64,000 nucleotides of DNA from Alentia gelatinosa (Eukaryota > Annelida > Polychaeta > Phyllodocida > Polynoidae). Position 1 is the first letter of the stretch, and every line of letters begins with the position of its first letter. The translations under genes were made by a program, and so were the position numbers. Of the stretch, positions 26,801-34,784 are shown in pieces. The stretch spans positions 63,826,306-63,890,305 of the forward strand of contig OX465583.1 in the NCBI GenBank assembly GCA_950022655.1, read 5' to 3'. The notes under the pieces were generated by a model. The model saw nothing but the letters and a program-made list of their open reading frames with translations, was not told the origin of the DNA and searched no databases.

Positions 26801-29800
26801 TTATGGGATATCCTACTAACACTGTAATGCCCCCTACTGGGTGATACAAGAATTAATAGTTCATAATGTGGGTACAAGCCAATTTCTATTTAAGATGATG
26901 AGGTTTTAGTTTCTTCTTTGACAAGGTATACTGTTCAAATGTTATATCGTTATATAATAAGATAATAGTAGGTGTTGGATAATCTCAAATACATAATAAT
27001 GGGTAAGTAAGTGTTAATACAGTGATACATCTGAAGTTCAACAGTAATATAAAATGAACAAGTTCGGAGTACAAGTGTGAATGATTGTGAAATTGGAGAC
27101 AGTGATGGTATGTATATAATTTCTACTTACAGTTTGACGCTTGTTACATTTGTAATGGTTGGGTGACGGGTCCAGCCGAAGCTCCTCCCGAGCACCACTA
27201 CAGTATTTGGTCCAAGATGCCATCTCGGTGCTGGTCCCACCCGCTAACCCGCAGCTGTGTTTTACCACAACCACCCAGCACCGTGGCTCTGCCCTCGAGG
27301 ATCACAGGGAGGTCAAACGCCTTCACAGAGCAGGAACACAACGAAAAACCTCTCTGGTCGGTGGACACAACCCTGATCGCATCTCTCGGGATCCCAGAAC
27401 TCTATCCGGAGAAGGGACACACGGGTCCGACCCTCTCCTCCTAGAGAACCGAGATACTCTGACTCCACCCCCTAGGGAACCAGAACCGGTCAACAGCTAG
27501 TCCTGAGAACTAGCTCCCGTCGGTGGAGCACAGAGACAGAGCCCTGCAGAGAGACCGCACGTAGTCTCTCCACACCCCAGTGTGTCTCAGTAAGCCACAG
27601 CAGGCTGCTTATATACAGCCCATGTCCCCACTGAGCATGTGCAAGAATCCCGCTGATTCTCCAAAGGGGTATTCTTAGTCAGCCTGGTCACCAGCAAACC
27701 AGTGGTTCCTGCTAGTTGCCTGGCCAACTCCTCAGGATCAATCCTCACTGCTGGTTCTCAACCTGACAGGTGAGAAACCAGTCTAGACTGGTCCCAACAC
27801 AGTGTCTATAATAGCCAGCGGCGGGTGGCCTATTCCAAAACCGCGGGAAAACAAGTTGTAACAACCTGTCCCACAGCTTGGTCGGCTGTCCCGGCCGCGG
27901 CTATACTTAGAAAGGCGTAGTAGACATGCCCAAGTCATAGTCGACTTGCACGGGTCCCTACACATTGGTATCACATTTGTTAATTATTAGTTGTGTCCTT
28001 TAAAAATAAACCGGTCTCTAGAGTCAGCCTGTTTTTAATTTTTCTCTCTTCAGATGGGCGAAGTCGTTGGCCAGCTTAGGATCGAGTGATTTGATCAGTA
28101 AAAATAAACACTTCAGAGTCCCAGAGTTGAGTGTGTACCCCATGGGTAGAGTGTCACTTTCTTCTGGCACCACATCGGGTATGGTGTTGGGTTCATCATT
28201 GGTGTCCATATTATTTTCATTGCTGTCATCATTATCACTGTCACTGTAGTCTTGTAGCATCGAGAGTCTATTTGTTGCAGGCAGGTTGGAAGTTTCGGGC
28301 AGATCTGGAGTCGTGTTATTTTTGATGGTGGATGAAGAAGTGGTGGAGCTGGAGTCGGTGGAGTCCGAACTGGTACCACTGCATGGGCTGGTTGTGGATG
28401 AGGGTGTAGAGTTGCTGCTGCTGTCACTGCTTGGGGTTGTGTTGGTTTTCACATCAGGTTTCATATGGTGTAGTTTTCGTCTAGTTCATGTCTGGTGGTG
28501 CGGATGGTGTCAGTGTCGGTGTCAGTATCATTTTTGTTTAGTAAGTCATTGCGAAAAATCTCTTTAATTTCGTCAGCAGTCAGTACTGGTAGGGGGTTTG
28601 ATGTTGTATCCAGTGGGTGCGACGCTACATCTACTAGTCTTTGTTTGGTGGTGGCAGCGTTGTTCGTGCTAACAAGTATTTGTCCGGTAGTGGTTCTGGG
28701 CTTGATACATGGTGCGTTTAGGTGTGGGCCCAATGCTTTATAATCCGTGTTGTTGATAGTATTGATGCAACCAAATCTTCTTGGTGGAGGTGGAATGGTG
28801 TGGGTGTGTCTAACCGTGGGCTCAAGGCCTATCGAGTTGACAATTTCTGTTAATAAGTCCTCCTCCTTTGCTGTGCGGTACGCTTCTTTGGCGGTTATGA
28901 CAGCTGACTTGGTGAATTTGGGATTCAGATCAGGGATTATAGGCTTGGGTGCACATGTGTTAGCTTGGCTGGCATTATGTCCATGTGCTTGCTTTTGATG
29001 CCTTCTAAGAGCCGAGCGCGAACTGCAAGTTTTATAGCAAGTAGCACAACATAGTTTGACACCTCCCCCTTGGTGCGCCGACGAATAGTGATGGCTGATG
29101 GCGGTGATACCGACGAACATTTTATCGCATTTGTGACAGGCGAACACTGTGTTATTGTCATTTATGCTGACCACCGGGTCAGTCTGTGCCATCGTAGTTT
29201 AATCTAGTGTCAATCGTAAGCGATGTATTGTAATCTCCGTGGTTCGATAGATATTTGTTGTTGAAACAGTCGCATCAATTGAATCTAGGCGTTACTTAGC
29301 GACGGATGTTCAATCCTTGAGGTTGGTGTGTTGCTAGGATACATATCCAAGCCTCTTCTAAGCGGAGGCGGGTATTTAGGTCAGTGGCGCTGTTGTCGAG
29401 CACAAAAACGGTGACGTCATTTATAGCGTGGTCTGCTGCGCAAAAATGCGCTGCTACCGGTTTGTCAGTTCTACGGTGTTGGATATCGTTCCAATGTTGC
29501 AAGCAGCGGGTATGTAGTGTGTTTTTGGTTTGTCCTACGTACATTTTGTTGCATAATTTGCATCTGAAAGTGTATACAATATGTGTAGATCGGCAGTTAG
29601 ATGAGCCGACGGTTCTGAAGCATTTAGTGCCCAGTTGGTTCCGAAACGATGTCAGTCTCAACTATAAGTTTGCACGTAGTGCAACCGGATTTCTCTCATT
29701 TACGTGTTCCCGGTTTCTTAGCAAGTTTCGGGAAACGGCTTTGAGTTAGAAGGTCCCTTAAGTTCGGTCCTTTCTTGTAGGCCACTATGATCTGCTTGTT

Positions 29801-32623
29801 GCGGAATTCCTCTGAGTTTATCGAGTTATCGATTATCGCCTGATTGTCTCTCAGGTGTGCACGAATGGTTCCATCATAGCGGGCATAGTATGTTATGACA
29901 AACAGAATTTTGTCGTTGTCATTGTCATGGTCTCCGTCTGTGGGTGATAACAGTGTGGCTCTGTTAGTGTTCCACACACGGTGGAGTGTCTCCAATAAGC
30001 GTTTTTTCGGGTATCCTCTTGCTGCGAAGTACCCAAGGAGTGTTTTTGAGTGCCTGTCAAATTCCAGTATTGAGGAACAAATCAGACGAATTCTGAGTGG
30101 TTGACTATAGGGAATTGAAATTTTCTGTGACAGTGGGTGGTGGCTGGTGTACTGTAAGTACAGGTGGGCATCTGTGTCTTTGGTAAAAAGCGTGGTGCAG
30201 AGTTTGCCATTGTCGTCAGTATAGACGGTTACATCTAGATAGTCTATTAATCCTATTATTCATTAAGTATCTTATGCACATGTGCATGAAAAAAGATTTT
30301 GCTGAACAAATTCTATAGTCCATACCCCACAATGAATGCGAAGACTGTCCGGGTCGCAACATATTTTTGATCTGCATGTACACGAAATGTTATGGTTTTT
30401 GGCTACCATGGATGATTGTTCAATTTGAAGAACACATCCAGTAGGAGAAATTAAAATAAACACTTCGACAACAAAAAAGATGCAAACTAACAAATCAGGA
30501 ACATACCACAGAGTAAAAAGGTTGGAGTCTCCTCTGCGCCTGCACCTCGAACAGGCACGCAACTCCATGGCATTATTAATCCAGTTGCATCCACAATCGG
30601 CTTGTTCCTTCACAGAGCTTATACCATACCAAAGCAATACGGTCTCTGGTCTGAAATTCAAGATAATTCAAAGTAAAAAATCTGACTATTTTTCTGATAA
30701 AGCTGTTGTTTGCACATTGACCATTTATAACACAGATCCGACGATGTATAATCTTCGTCTGGTCAATGGAACACTCGCTTTACCTGGCACAAAGTTTCGT
30801 TTACCTGAGTTTAGAAAACTGAGGTTCCCTTTGTTAAAAACTTACAAACTACAGATTCCTTTTCAATGCCTGATTCAATTGCTGTTGCTATAAAGCCTCA
30901 GAGATAGTATTTCTTCAATTCATGGCCAAATAACAACATTAATTGTCTAGGATAAATGATAGGCCAGTAAAATCATCTACCACAATTTCATGAATATTGT
31001 ACTATGCCTGGAACATGGAACTTTACCCGTTCTGGGTTCTACCAATGGCGAATTATCAACTCTTTCACCAGTCAATAATAATGTTATAGAAATTGTCATC
31101 ATCTTATACTTTCATAACTTAGCTACTCACAAGCATGGACCGGTTTTGAATACCACATGAGTGGGTCTTCTAGGTTTTCCTGCCATAGGCCGCGTCATTG
31201 CATCCTCTAGTGCCTGCCGTATGTGGTCTTCTGTATCTAGTTTTTCAGGTGACTTCATGTCTACAGCAATGACCACTCCACGTGAATCTGTGATCAGAAC
31301 CATCCTTTGTTCAATCATTTCTTCTCCATCGGAGTCTTCAACTGAAAATAAAGAAGAATCAAATGTTTCAGGATCACAAAGCGGTATTTATAGCTCATGT
31401 TGCAAATCATTTGAATATTGATTGTACAGATGTGGAAAGGGACTCAGACCAAATACGCTTTTGATTTTATTTCAGACTGGACAAGTTTAACTGTTTATTG
31501 GCCATTGAGTATGAGTTACCGTACTCGGAAACCTGTTGGGTGAGACTTCCTAATATTAAGCCTATGGACATTTATACCAGACTCATGAGCGGTACCCAAC
31601 ATTCATTAAAAGCAACCCTCACCAACTGACCAGGAGGCACGATTAACCCTTCGAGAGCCACACATCATTCACCATGTCCCCATACTATAGCAGGTACCAG
31701 AACCAAATGTGGCCTTTGTAAGGCCCGCTTTTGTAGTCAATGTTATTAAATCAAATTACAAATTAAAAAATTCCGGTAAATCTGTATTTTTTATCAGAAC
31801 TTTTTGATATTTTAATGACTTACCGGCAACACTTAGCCTAATATTTCATATAATTTTCATAATTTTTCAAAAAGTTACAAAGGAAAAAATACAGCATTTT
31901 TCATCCATTCCATACGGGAATGCCATATGGTATTGTCCTGCCATGGCCAGGGGAATGCCATATGGCATTGCCCTGCCAGAAAGGGTTAAATAACATTGAT
32001 TCAGACTTCGAATGGCATATGATCATATTTGGGAAGATGGACAGATTTTGAAGCGAATTGCATTATGACCTGTCCTTCGTAATACTGAGATTAGAATGAT
32101 TTATAATATATATATTTCAGAAAACCTGTTTATCAATCAAATTGGCGGTTTTGCCAAAAGCCAATGCTACTAAAAAAATAGATGAGAACATTATACTACT
32201 GGGACACTTCCAACAAATTTTTATTTTCGCACCATAAACTAGGGGCCTACTGCAAATCTTTCCATTCAATTTGTAGGGTTGGGGCCATCCATAAAGTACG
32301 TACGCAGAATTTCTGAAATTGTTGAACCCCCACCACCCCTCCCGATTGTGTACGCAATAGAACAAAATGTGAGGGAGCATACGCAAAATTTCCAAAATTT
32401 TTGACCCCCCTATCCCCCCTTAGTGCGTACGTACATTATGGATGGCTTCTATTCTCAGGGGTTATAAATGTCACAGCAAAACATGCGACACTGTTCAGAA
32501 ATTAGTGAGAATCAATCTATATACTCTACCTTCACAGTCCTCTTCAGTGCTTATCAGCCAGGAAATATATTCACGTGGTAGACTGTCGATTTTCTTATCG
32601 TCCATGTTCGTTCCCACATTCAT
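20605..32623 (-). CDS. MYND zinc-finger protein of the MSS51/ZMYND15 type (ten exons, 485 codons joined)
   Basis: Ten exons on the minus strand join with GT-AG introns and matching phases into one open frame of 1458 bp. Residues 1-134 are an N-terminal region. A MYND zinc finger spans about 135-181, with ligands C135, C138, C150, C153, C159, C163, H177 and C181; its loop before the histidine is longer than usual. From about 205 to the end the order of conserved blocks follows the MSS51 C-terminal domain: a WxRGLxLDSP-like block, IHIIGA, GLYHHLE, a short GFNAG exon, and a tail with NPFRSPVR and PWYSNAFLF. Vertebrate MSS51 is mitochondrial and linked to muscle metabolism; ZMYND15 is a testis regulator. 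The sequence does not decide between them, though about 485 residues is nearer MSS51. The start is taken as the ATG opening the first exon seen; a further 5' exon is possible. The introns are loaded with transposons. Confidence 0.88.
20854..20935 (-). repeat. (TA)n tract and end fragment of the CCATCC MITE family
   Basis: A short (TA)n run is followed by sequence matching the right end of the element at 32284-32446 (AAAATTTCCAAAAT, then GACCCCCC, then AAGGATGGCC). It lies in the last intron of the MYND gene. Confidence 0.5.
21423..21481 (-). CDS. MYND gene, exon 9 (20 codons)
   Basis: Acceptor CATAG and donor GTATGA. It encodes GFNAGLGAYGTWGNTLQELK, matching the family's FHPGF-type block. 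At 59 bp it would be missed by ORF-length filters. Phase 0 at its end. Confidence 0.85.
22194..22359 (-). CDS. MYND gene, exon 8 (residues 345-399)
   Basis: Acceptor ATCAG and donor GTGAGT. It encodes LPNIEFHLLFIGPEI and GLYHHLETNSPDIVV, matching the family's GLYHDF...PDL region. Confidence 0.88.
22611..22768. repeat. Foldback element, copy 1 (after GGGGTGAGATAAA)
   Basis: A leader GGGGTGAGATAAA precedes two long imperfect arms: GGTCAAAG pairs with CTTTGACC, and CTCGTTTGAATGC with GCATCAAACTCG. The loop carries GTCGCCTCG. It is in the intron between exons 7 and 8 of the MYND gene. Related copies lie at 51477 and 63623. Confidence 0.7.
23696..23766. mobile_element. 70-bp palindromic MITE (pogo/Tigger-like ends)
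   Basis: Ends of the type ACTGAAAACCCCGATTAAGG and the inverse (CCTTAAGCGGGGTTTTACTG) surround a short centre, so the whole element is an imperfect hairpin. The same kind of ends bounds 43798-45469. Confidence 0.6.
23809..24291 (+). mobile_element. TTCGCC-type MITE, copy 1 (483 bp)
   Basis: Terminal inverted repeats of the type TTCGTCGAGTCA and GGACTCGGAGAA. The interior contains GGCCATCTTGGC and AAGATGGCGGA blocks and matches 44754-45237 and the reverse of 47844-48327 along its whole length. It is flanked by AT dinucleotides. Confidence 0.8.
24419..24507 (-). CDS. MYND gene, exon 7 (residues 315-344)
   Basis: Acceptor TTGCAG and donor GTAAGA. It encodes SLSIHIIGAEKEVD, equivalent to the family's VHVVGAxxxE motif. 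It ends in phase 0. Confidence 0.85.
24743..24949 (-). CDS. MYND gene, exon 6 (residues 246-314)
   Basis: Acceptor TATAG and donor GTAAGT. It encodes the start of the MSS51-type C-terminal domain, with DYYAWRGLSLDSPIAVLLS followed by MPLTLYHII, comparable to the WxSWxxxKGLxLD...PLTL blocks of MSS51. Confidence 0.87.
25068..25193 (-). CDS. MYND gene, exon 5 (residues 204-245)
   Basis: Acceptor TTTCAG and donor GTAAGA. It encodes a charged helix-like stretch with YRDFLKRHNILGKGLW followed by a Cys-Pro-Lys-His segment. Confidence 0.85.
25540..25690 (+). mobile_element. Penelope-like terminal fragment with hammerhead-like motif
   Basis: CTGATGA (25650-25656), a short GGA/TCC stem and CGAAAC reproduce the core order of the minimal hammerhead ribozyme typical of Penelope-like pLTRs. 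It sits on the plus strand, opposite to the large copy at 26565-30243. No coding part is attached. The limits are approximate. Confidence 0.5.
25812..25972 (-). CDS. MYND gene, exon 4 (rest of the MYND finger)
   Basis: Acceptor TTGCAG and donor GTATGT. It encodes SGCDTVLYCSKDCQ, an extended loop and HGHHDWC, completing the finger, then a linker. The 4.5-kb intron before it holds the Penelope-like element. Confidence 0.9.
26551..26564. repeat. Target-site duplication, left (14 bp)
   Basis: CTATTAATCCTATT is repeated exactly at 30244-30257 and brackets the Penelope-like insertion. Confidence 0.8.
26696..26723 (-). ncRNA. Degenerate hammerhead-ribozyme-like motif of the Penelope element
   Basis: On the minus strand CTGATGA is followed by a 5-bp stem (GGCAC/GTGCC) and AAAAC where the consensus has GAAAC. 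The G-to-A change in the core suggests it is inactive. Its position at the 3' end fits the hammerheads known in Penelope-like pLTRs. Confidence 0.5.
27151..27973 (-). mobile_element. Solo LTR (823 bp), probably Ty3/gypsy type
   Basis: It starts TGATACC and ends ATTACA on the minus strand (TG...CA) and is flanked by the 4-bp repeat CATT (27147-27150, 27974-27977). A TATATAAG box sits about 360 bp into it. The GC-rich composition differs from its surroundings. No internal gag-pol region or second LTR is present, so it is a recombined solo LTR inserted into the Penelope-like element. Confidence 0.75.
27608..27615 (-). promoter_or_regulatory. TATA box of the solo LTR
   Basis: TATATAAG on the minus strand, in the expected place between the U3-like and R-like parts of the LTR. 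Confidence 0.6.
28024..28464 (-). CDS. Ser/Thr-rich acidic ORF of the Penelope-like element (146 codons)
   Basis: Its ATG (28464) overlaps the TGA of the preceding zinc-finger ORF as ATGA, suggesting reinitiation after termination or an ancestral frameshift. The first ~65 residues are Ser/Thr/Pro-rich, followed by an Asp/Asn-rich acidic stretch. The C-terminal ~40 residues look folded (CLFLLIKSLDPKLANDF). There is no catalytic motif. I infer a nucleic-acid-binding accessory product together with its partner. Confidence 0.6.
   Translation of the reverse strand: MKPDVKTNTTPSSDSSSNSTPSSTTSPCSGTSSDSTDSSSTTSSSTIKNNTTPDLPETSNLPATNRLSMLQDYSDSDNDDSNENNMDTNDEPNTIPDVVPEESDTLPMGYTLNSGTLKCLFLLIKSLDPKLANDFAHLKREKLKTG
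28461..29192 (-). CDS. C2H2 zinc-finger ORF of the Penelope-like element (243 codons)
   Basis: Starts with ATG and is intact. Two C2H2 fingers with CX2CX12HX4H spacing lie near residues 19-40 and 48-69 (CHKCDKMF...; CATCYKTC...), followed by a linker rich in Pro, Asn and Thr and a (DT)n run. Retroelement ORF1 products often carry such fingers. Unlike the RT/GIY-YIG part it has no frameshift or stop. Its place downstream of the endonuclease could mean a tandem second copy (the ORF1 of the next unit) or an unusual element layout. Confidence 0.7.
   Translation of the reverse strand: MAQTDPVVSINDNNTVFACHKCDKMFVGITAISHHYSSAHQGGGVKLCCATCYKTCSSRSALRRHQKQAHGHNASQANTCAPKPIIPDLNPKFTKSAVITAKEAYRTAKEEDLLTEIVNSIGLEPTVRHTHTIPPPPRRFGCINTINNTDYKALGPHLNAPCIKPRTTTGQILVSTNNAATTKQRLVDVASHPLDTTSNPLPVLTADEIKEIFRNDLLNKNDTDTDTDTIRTTRHELDENYTI
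29296..29661 (-). pseudogene. GIY-YIG endonuclease domain of the Penelope-like element
   Basis: HIVYTFRCKLCNKMYVGQT holds the GIY-YIG-equivalent motif (IVY...MYVGQT) with the CxxC pair typical of Penelope-like elements. R, H and E positions follow (TRCLQHW, EEAWICIL). It should continue the RT frame, but a frameshift near 29665 and a TGA at 29696-29698, probably replacing a Cys codon, separate them, so the protein is broken. Confidence 0.85.
29696..30244 (-). pseudogene. C-terminal RT (thumb) remnant of the Penelope-like element
   Basis: The open frame begins at the insertion border with YLDVTVYTDDNGK and continues through AHLYLQYTSHHP, SIPYSQPLRIRLICS and ARGYPKKRLLETL, the usual post-palm order in Penelope-like RTs. 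The catalytic palm is absent. It ends in a TGA before the GIY-YIG domain. Confidence 0.85.
30244..30257. repeat. Target-site duplication, right (14 bp)
   Basis: Exact copy of 26551-26564. Confidence 0.8.
30507..30650 (-). CDS. MYND gene, exon 3 (first zinc-ligand pair)
   Basis: Acceptor TTTCAG and donor GTATGT. It encodes PETVLLWYG, then ACSRC with the first CxxC of the MYND finger (C135, C138). The last two bases (TG) join the next exon to make the third ligand, C150. Confidence 0.88.
31131..31341 (-). CDS. MYND gene, exon 2 (residues 32-101)
   Basis: Acceptor TTTTCAG and donor GTGAGT. It encodes an acidic start, then a compact block containing VLITDSRGVVIAVDMKSPE, a basic PRRPTHVVF segment and a cysteine near the end. 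It ends two bases into a codon that the next exon completes. Confidence 0.85.
31647..31985. mobile_element. piggyBac-type MITE (339 bp)
   Basis: Ends CCCTTCGAG and AGAAAGGG are flanked on both sides by TTAA (31643-31646, 31986-31989), the piggyBac target signature. Inside, GGAATGCCATATGG occurs twice in tandem (near 31918 and 31952). It is in the intron between exons 1 and 2 of the MYND gene. Confidence 0.75.
32284..32446. mobile_element. MITE with GCCATCCATAA ends (163 bp)
   Basis: GCCATCCATAAAGTACGT and its inverse (ACGTACATTATGGATGGC) form ~23-bp inverted repeats around an A/C-rich centre. A fragment of the same family lies at 20865-20935. No transposase. Confidence 0.75.
32530..32623 (-). 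CDS. MYND gene, exon 1 seen (residues 1-31)
   Basis: A pyrimidine-rich acceptor ending in CTAG directly precedes ATG at 32623; the donor is GTAGAG. A second in-frame ATG lies 18 bp in. Acidic sequence at the exon end (EEDC) continues into the next exon. The acceptor implies an upstream 5' UTR or coding exon. Confidence 0.75.
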
Positions 32624-32708
32624 CTAGAAGAAAAAGCTATCCATATAAATAAAAGACAGAACGAAAGTCCACCTCACGAGCAATTTCTTCATAGTTCTAC
32701 AGTTCTAT

Positions 32709-33027
32709 GGTTTGTGGGTTTGATTTAACGTCCAGTCAACCATTATAGGTCCTTACCACACTTTCTCAAAGTTCTTTTTCACAAGGATGGTAATCGAATC
32801 TATGAGGTGAATTCAGGTAGAAATCTCACCCTTACACATTTACCGAGGTGTGAGATCTTTTACTCCCCACACCACACAGACATGGATTGACATTGACTGA
32901 CCTTTGATATAGCAGTAAATTTACCAATGCTGGAGATGAAAGAGAAAGGTGGTTGCAGTGAGACTCGAACCCACAACCTTGGGATTACATGTCCAGTGTC
33001 TTAATCACTGAGCTAACTCCCCAGCCC
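32709..33027 (-). mobile_element. tRNA-derived SINE (~320 bp)
   Basis: The minus strand starts with a tRNA-like head: A box AGTTAGCTCAGTGATTAAGA and B box GGGTTCGAGTC with a good T-arm. A body follows and ends near the GGACGTTAAATCAAAC motif, a sequence type common at SINE ends in marine invertebrates. Short look-alikes of that end occur near 37850 and 40464. Confidence 0.7.
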
Positions 33028-34309
33028 AGGTTTTCAGAAAAAAAGCCTGAAATATCCCGGCATAGAAGGATATGTATGAATGTTATCTATGAATAGAAAT
33101 TATTTTTATAATCAATCATGGTGTGCATGTTTCACTTTATATAGCATATCATGTATTTCAGTTATTTCTGTCATGGAAAAATTCCATGGCTGATGACCAA
33201 TATTTCATGACATTTTCAAATTCCATGACTTTTCCATGACCACTTTCATTTTTCAGGTTTTCCCGACTCTGTGGGAACCCTGCTGCTGGCTTGTCTAAGC
33301 CATTCCCTAAACCTCGTTTGATATACGGCATTTTTTTCCCTTTAGACTTATTATTAAGAATTTGTACTTAACGCCAATGGAGTTTCGTAAAAAATACTTA
33401 ATGGGGATCATGTCACAATTAGACAGTGACAGGGGGGAACTCAAATCTGAATCGCACTCAATCAATACCACTGAAAATATGCCATTCATTTAGGTTTGCT
33501 ACATAATGTCACTCGGCATCGATCGATGGCATATTTTCAGTGGATACAGATCTTGTATTATGCAGGGTGTCCAATTACGAGAGGCATCCACTTACGTGAA
33601 AAACCTAGACATAAGACAACCTTGAAATATTTTATAATCATAATATAAAATTTCTTTCAGCATCTCTTGACAGACTTAATAGAATTCTGAACAATATTGT
33701 CCCATATACATACACAATACTGACAGGTTTCAGAAACAAACGGTCGCGTGCTCCGAAGGATCGACGCATAGTAATATCCGAGCGCATGCGAGGATATTGC
33801 AGAGTAAACTTCAAGGAGCATACAACCGCTTTTATTTGAAAGCAGTCTCTATGTGTTATATATGGACACTTTGCATTAGGTGGACATATCTGTATGCTCC
33901 GGGTATGGTGAAACACACTCACTATGTGTTTTTTAAGTACACTTTGTATTAGGTGGATCATAAAGATACCAATATGGGAGGTATTGTAATCTCGGACTAT
34001 TTAATAGTATTATTTATTGAAGCAGTTATGGGAATTTTATTGAACTATGCCACAATATATGAATAAATTCATAAGCATTCATACATCATCAATAAAGGGA
34101 AACAATACGCTGCAGACATATTAGGAAAATTGTAGTTTTATTGATATTGAAAAGCGAGTCGTCAGTAATGAGCAAGAACAAACGTGTTTTACTATAATGT
34201 GCTTGGTATGGTAACATACATTTGAGCTTCATAATTTGAGCATTGCCTGAACATCAACATCATCGTGAATAATGTGGGCTTACTGAGGCACCTTTTGGCA
34301 AACAGAGAC
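33028..34309. other. Non-coding stretch with a hairpin at 33468-33543
   Basis: No supported gene. CCACTGAAAATATGCCAT (33468-33485) and its exact inverse (33526-33543) form an 18-bp stem with a 40-nt loop. The left part resembles the segment before the foldback at 51477. Degenerate pogo-like ends occur near 33560. Confidence 0.6.
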
Positions 34310-34784
34310 CAGGGATGTCCTTGAAGAAAATCCCTGAAATTATATGCTGGGAGAAACTCCCCCCACTGTGTCCACTGATGAGTAGGATTGGTACTTCAGT
34401 CTGTGCTCTCCAAGCAGAGCCCTACCTTCCATGTCCTACTGAGGTTAAACCAAATATATGCATGGGAGATTGTAGTATGAAGCTGGTTCCTGGTTAGCTA
34501 ATCATTCAAAGTGGTTTGTATGGTAACAGTGCCAGGGTTTCGGGGATTTTAGGGATTTTCATCCATGCATCATCTGTGGGGAGCTTGTCAGGGAAAACCC
34601 TGAAAATCATGGAAGTAATACTGCACACATTTATAGGGAAGTCGGGTAATATGACGCTCCTGAAATAATCTTGGGTTGGCATACACAGGTTCTATTGCGG
34701 CTTTTAAATTCTGAGGACAATATTTTTGTGTTTTATAAAAAAAAAACCTGATTTCAAGGATTTACCTAAACTCTGACATCCCTG
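34310..34784. mobile_element. hAT-type MITE with CAGGGATGTC ends
   Basis: CAGGGATGTC at 34310 and GACATCCCTG ending at 34784 form terminal inverted repeats of the CAGGG type seen in hAT elements. Related elements lie at 44338, 55134 and 60651. There is no open frame of note. Confidence 0.65.

Larger units (their letters stand above)
26565..30243 (-). mobile_element. Penelope-like retroelement, 5'-truncated and decayed
   Basis: Order on the minus strand: remnant of the RT thumb (30244-29696), GIY-YIG endonuclease (29661-29296), two zinc-finger/low-complexity ORFs (29192-28024), 3' UTR interrupted by a solo LTR (27973-27151), and a hammerhead-like motif near 26700. A 14-bp direct repeat flanks the whole. 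The RT fingers and palm are missing, as expected for 5' truncation during target-primed integration. It lies in the intron between exons 3 and 4 of the MYND gene, in the same orientation as the gene. Confidence 0.85.

Noticed and set aside
27159..27500. Plus-strand open frames of 93-113 codons
   Set aside because: Lie within the GC-rich solo LTR; no protein similarity recognised.
28067..28998. Plus-strand open frames opposite the zinc-finger ORFs
   Set aside because: Shadows of the minus-strand coding sequence; low-complexity VVVEL-type products.
32958..33027. Functional minus-strand tRNA gene
   Set aside because: Good A and B boxes and T-arm, but the 5' end does not pair with the 3' acceptor part; it continues into a SINE body.
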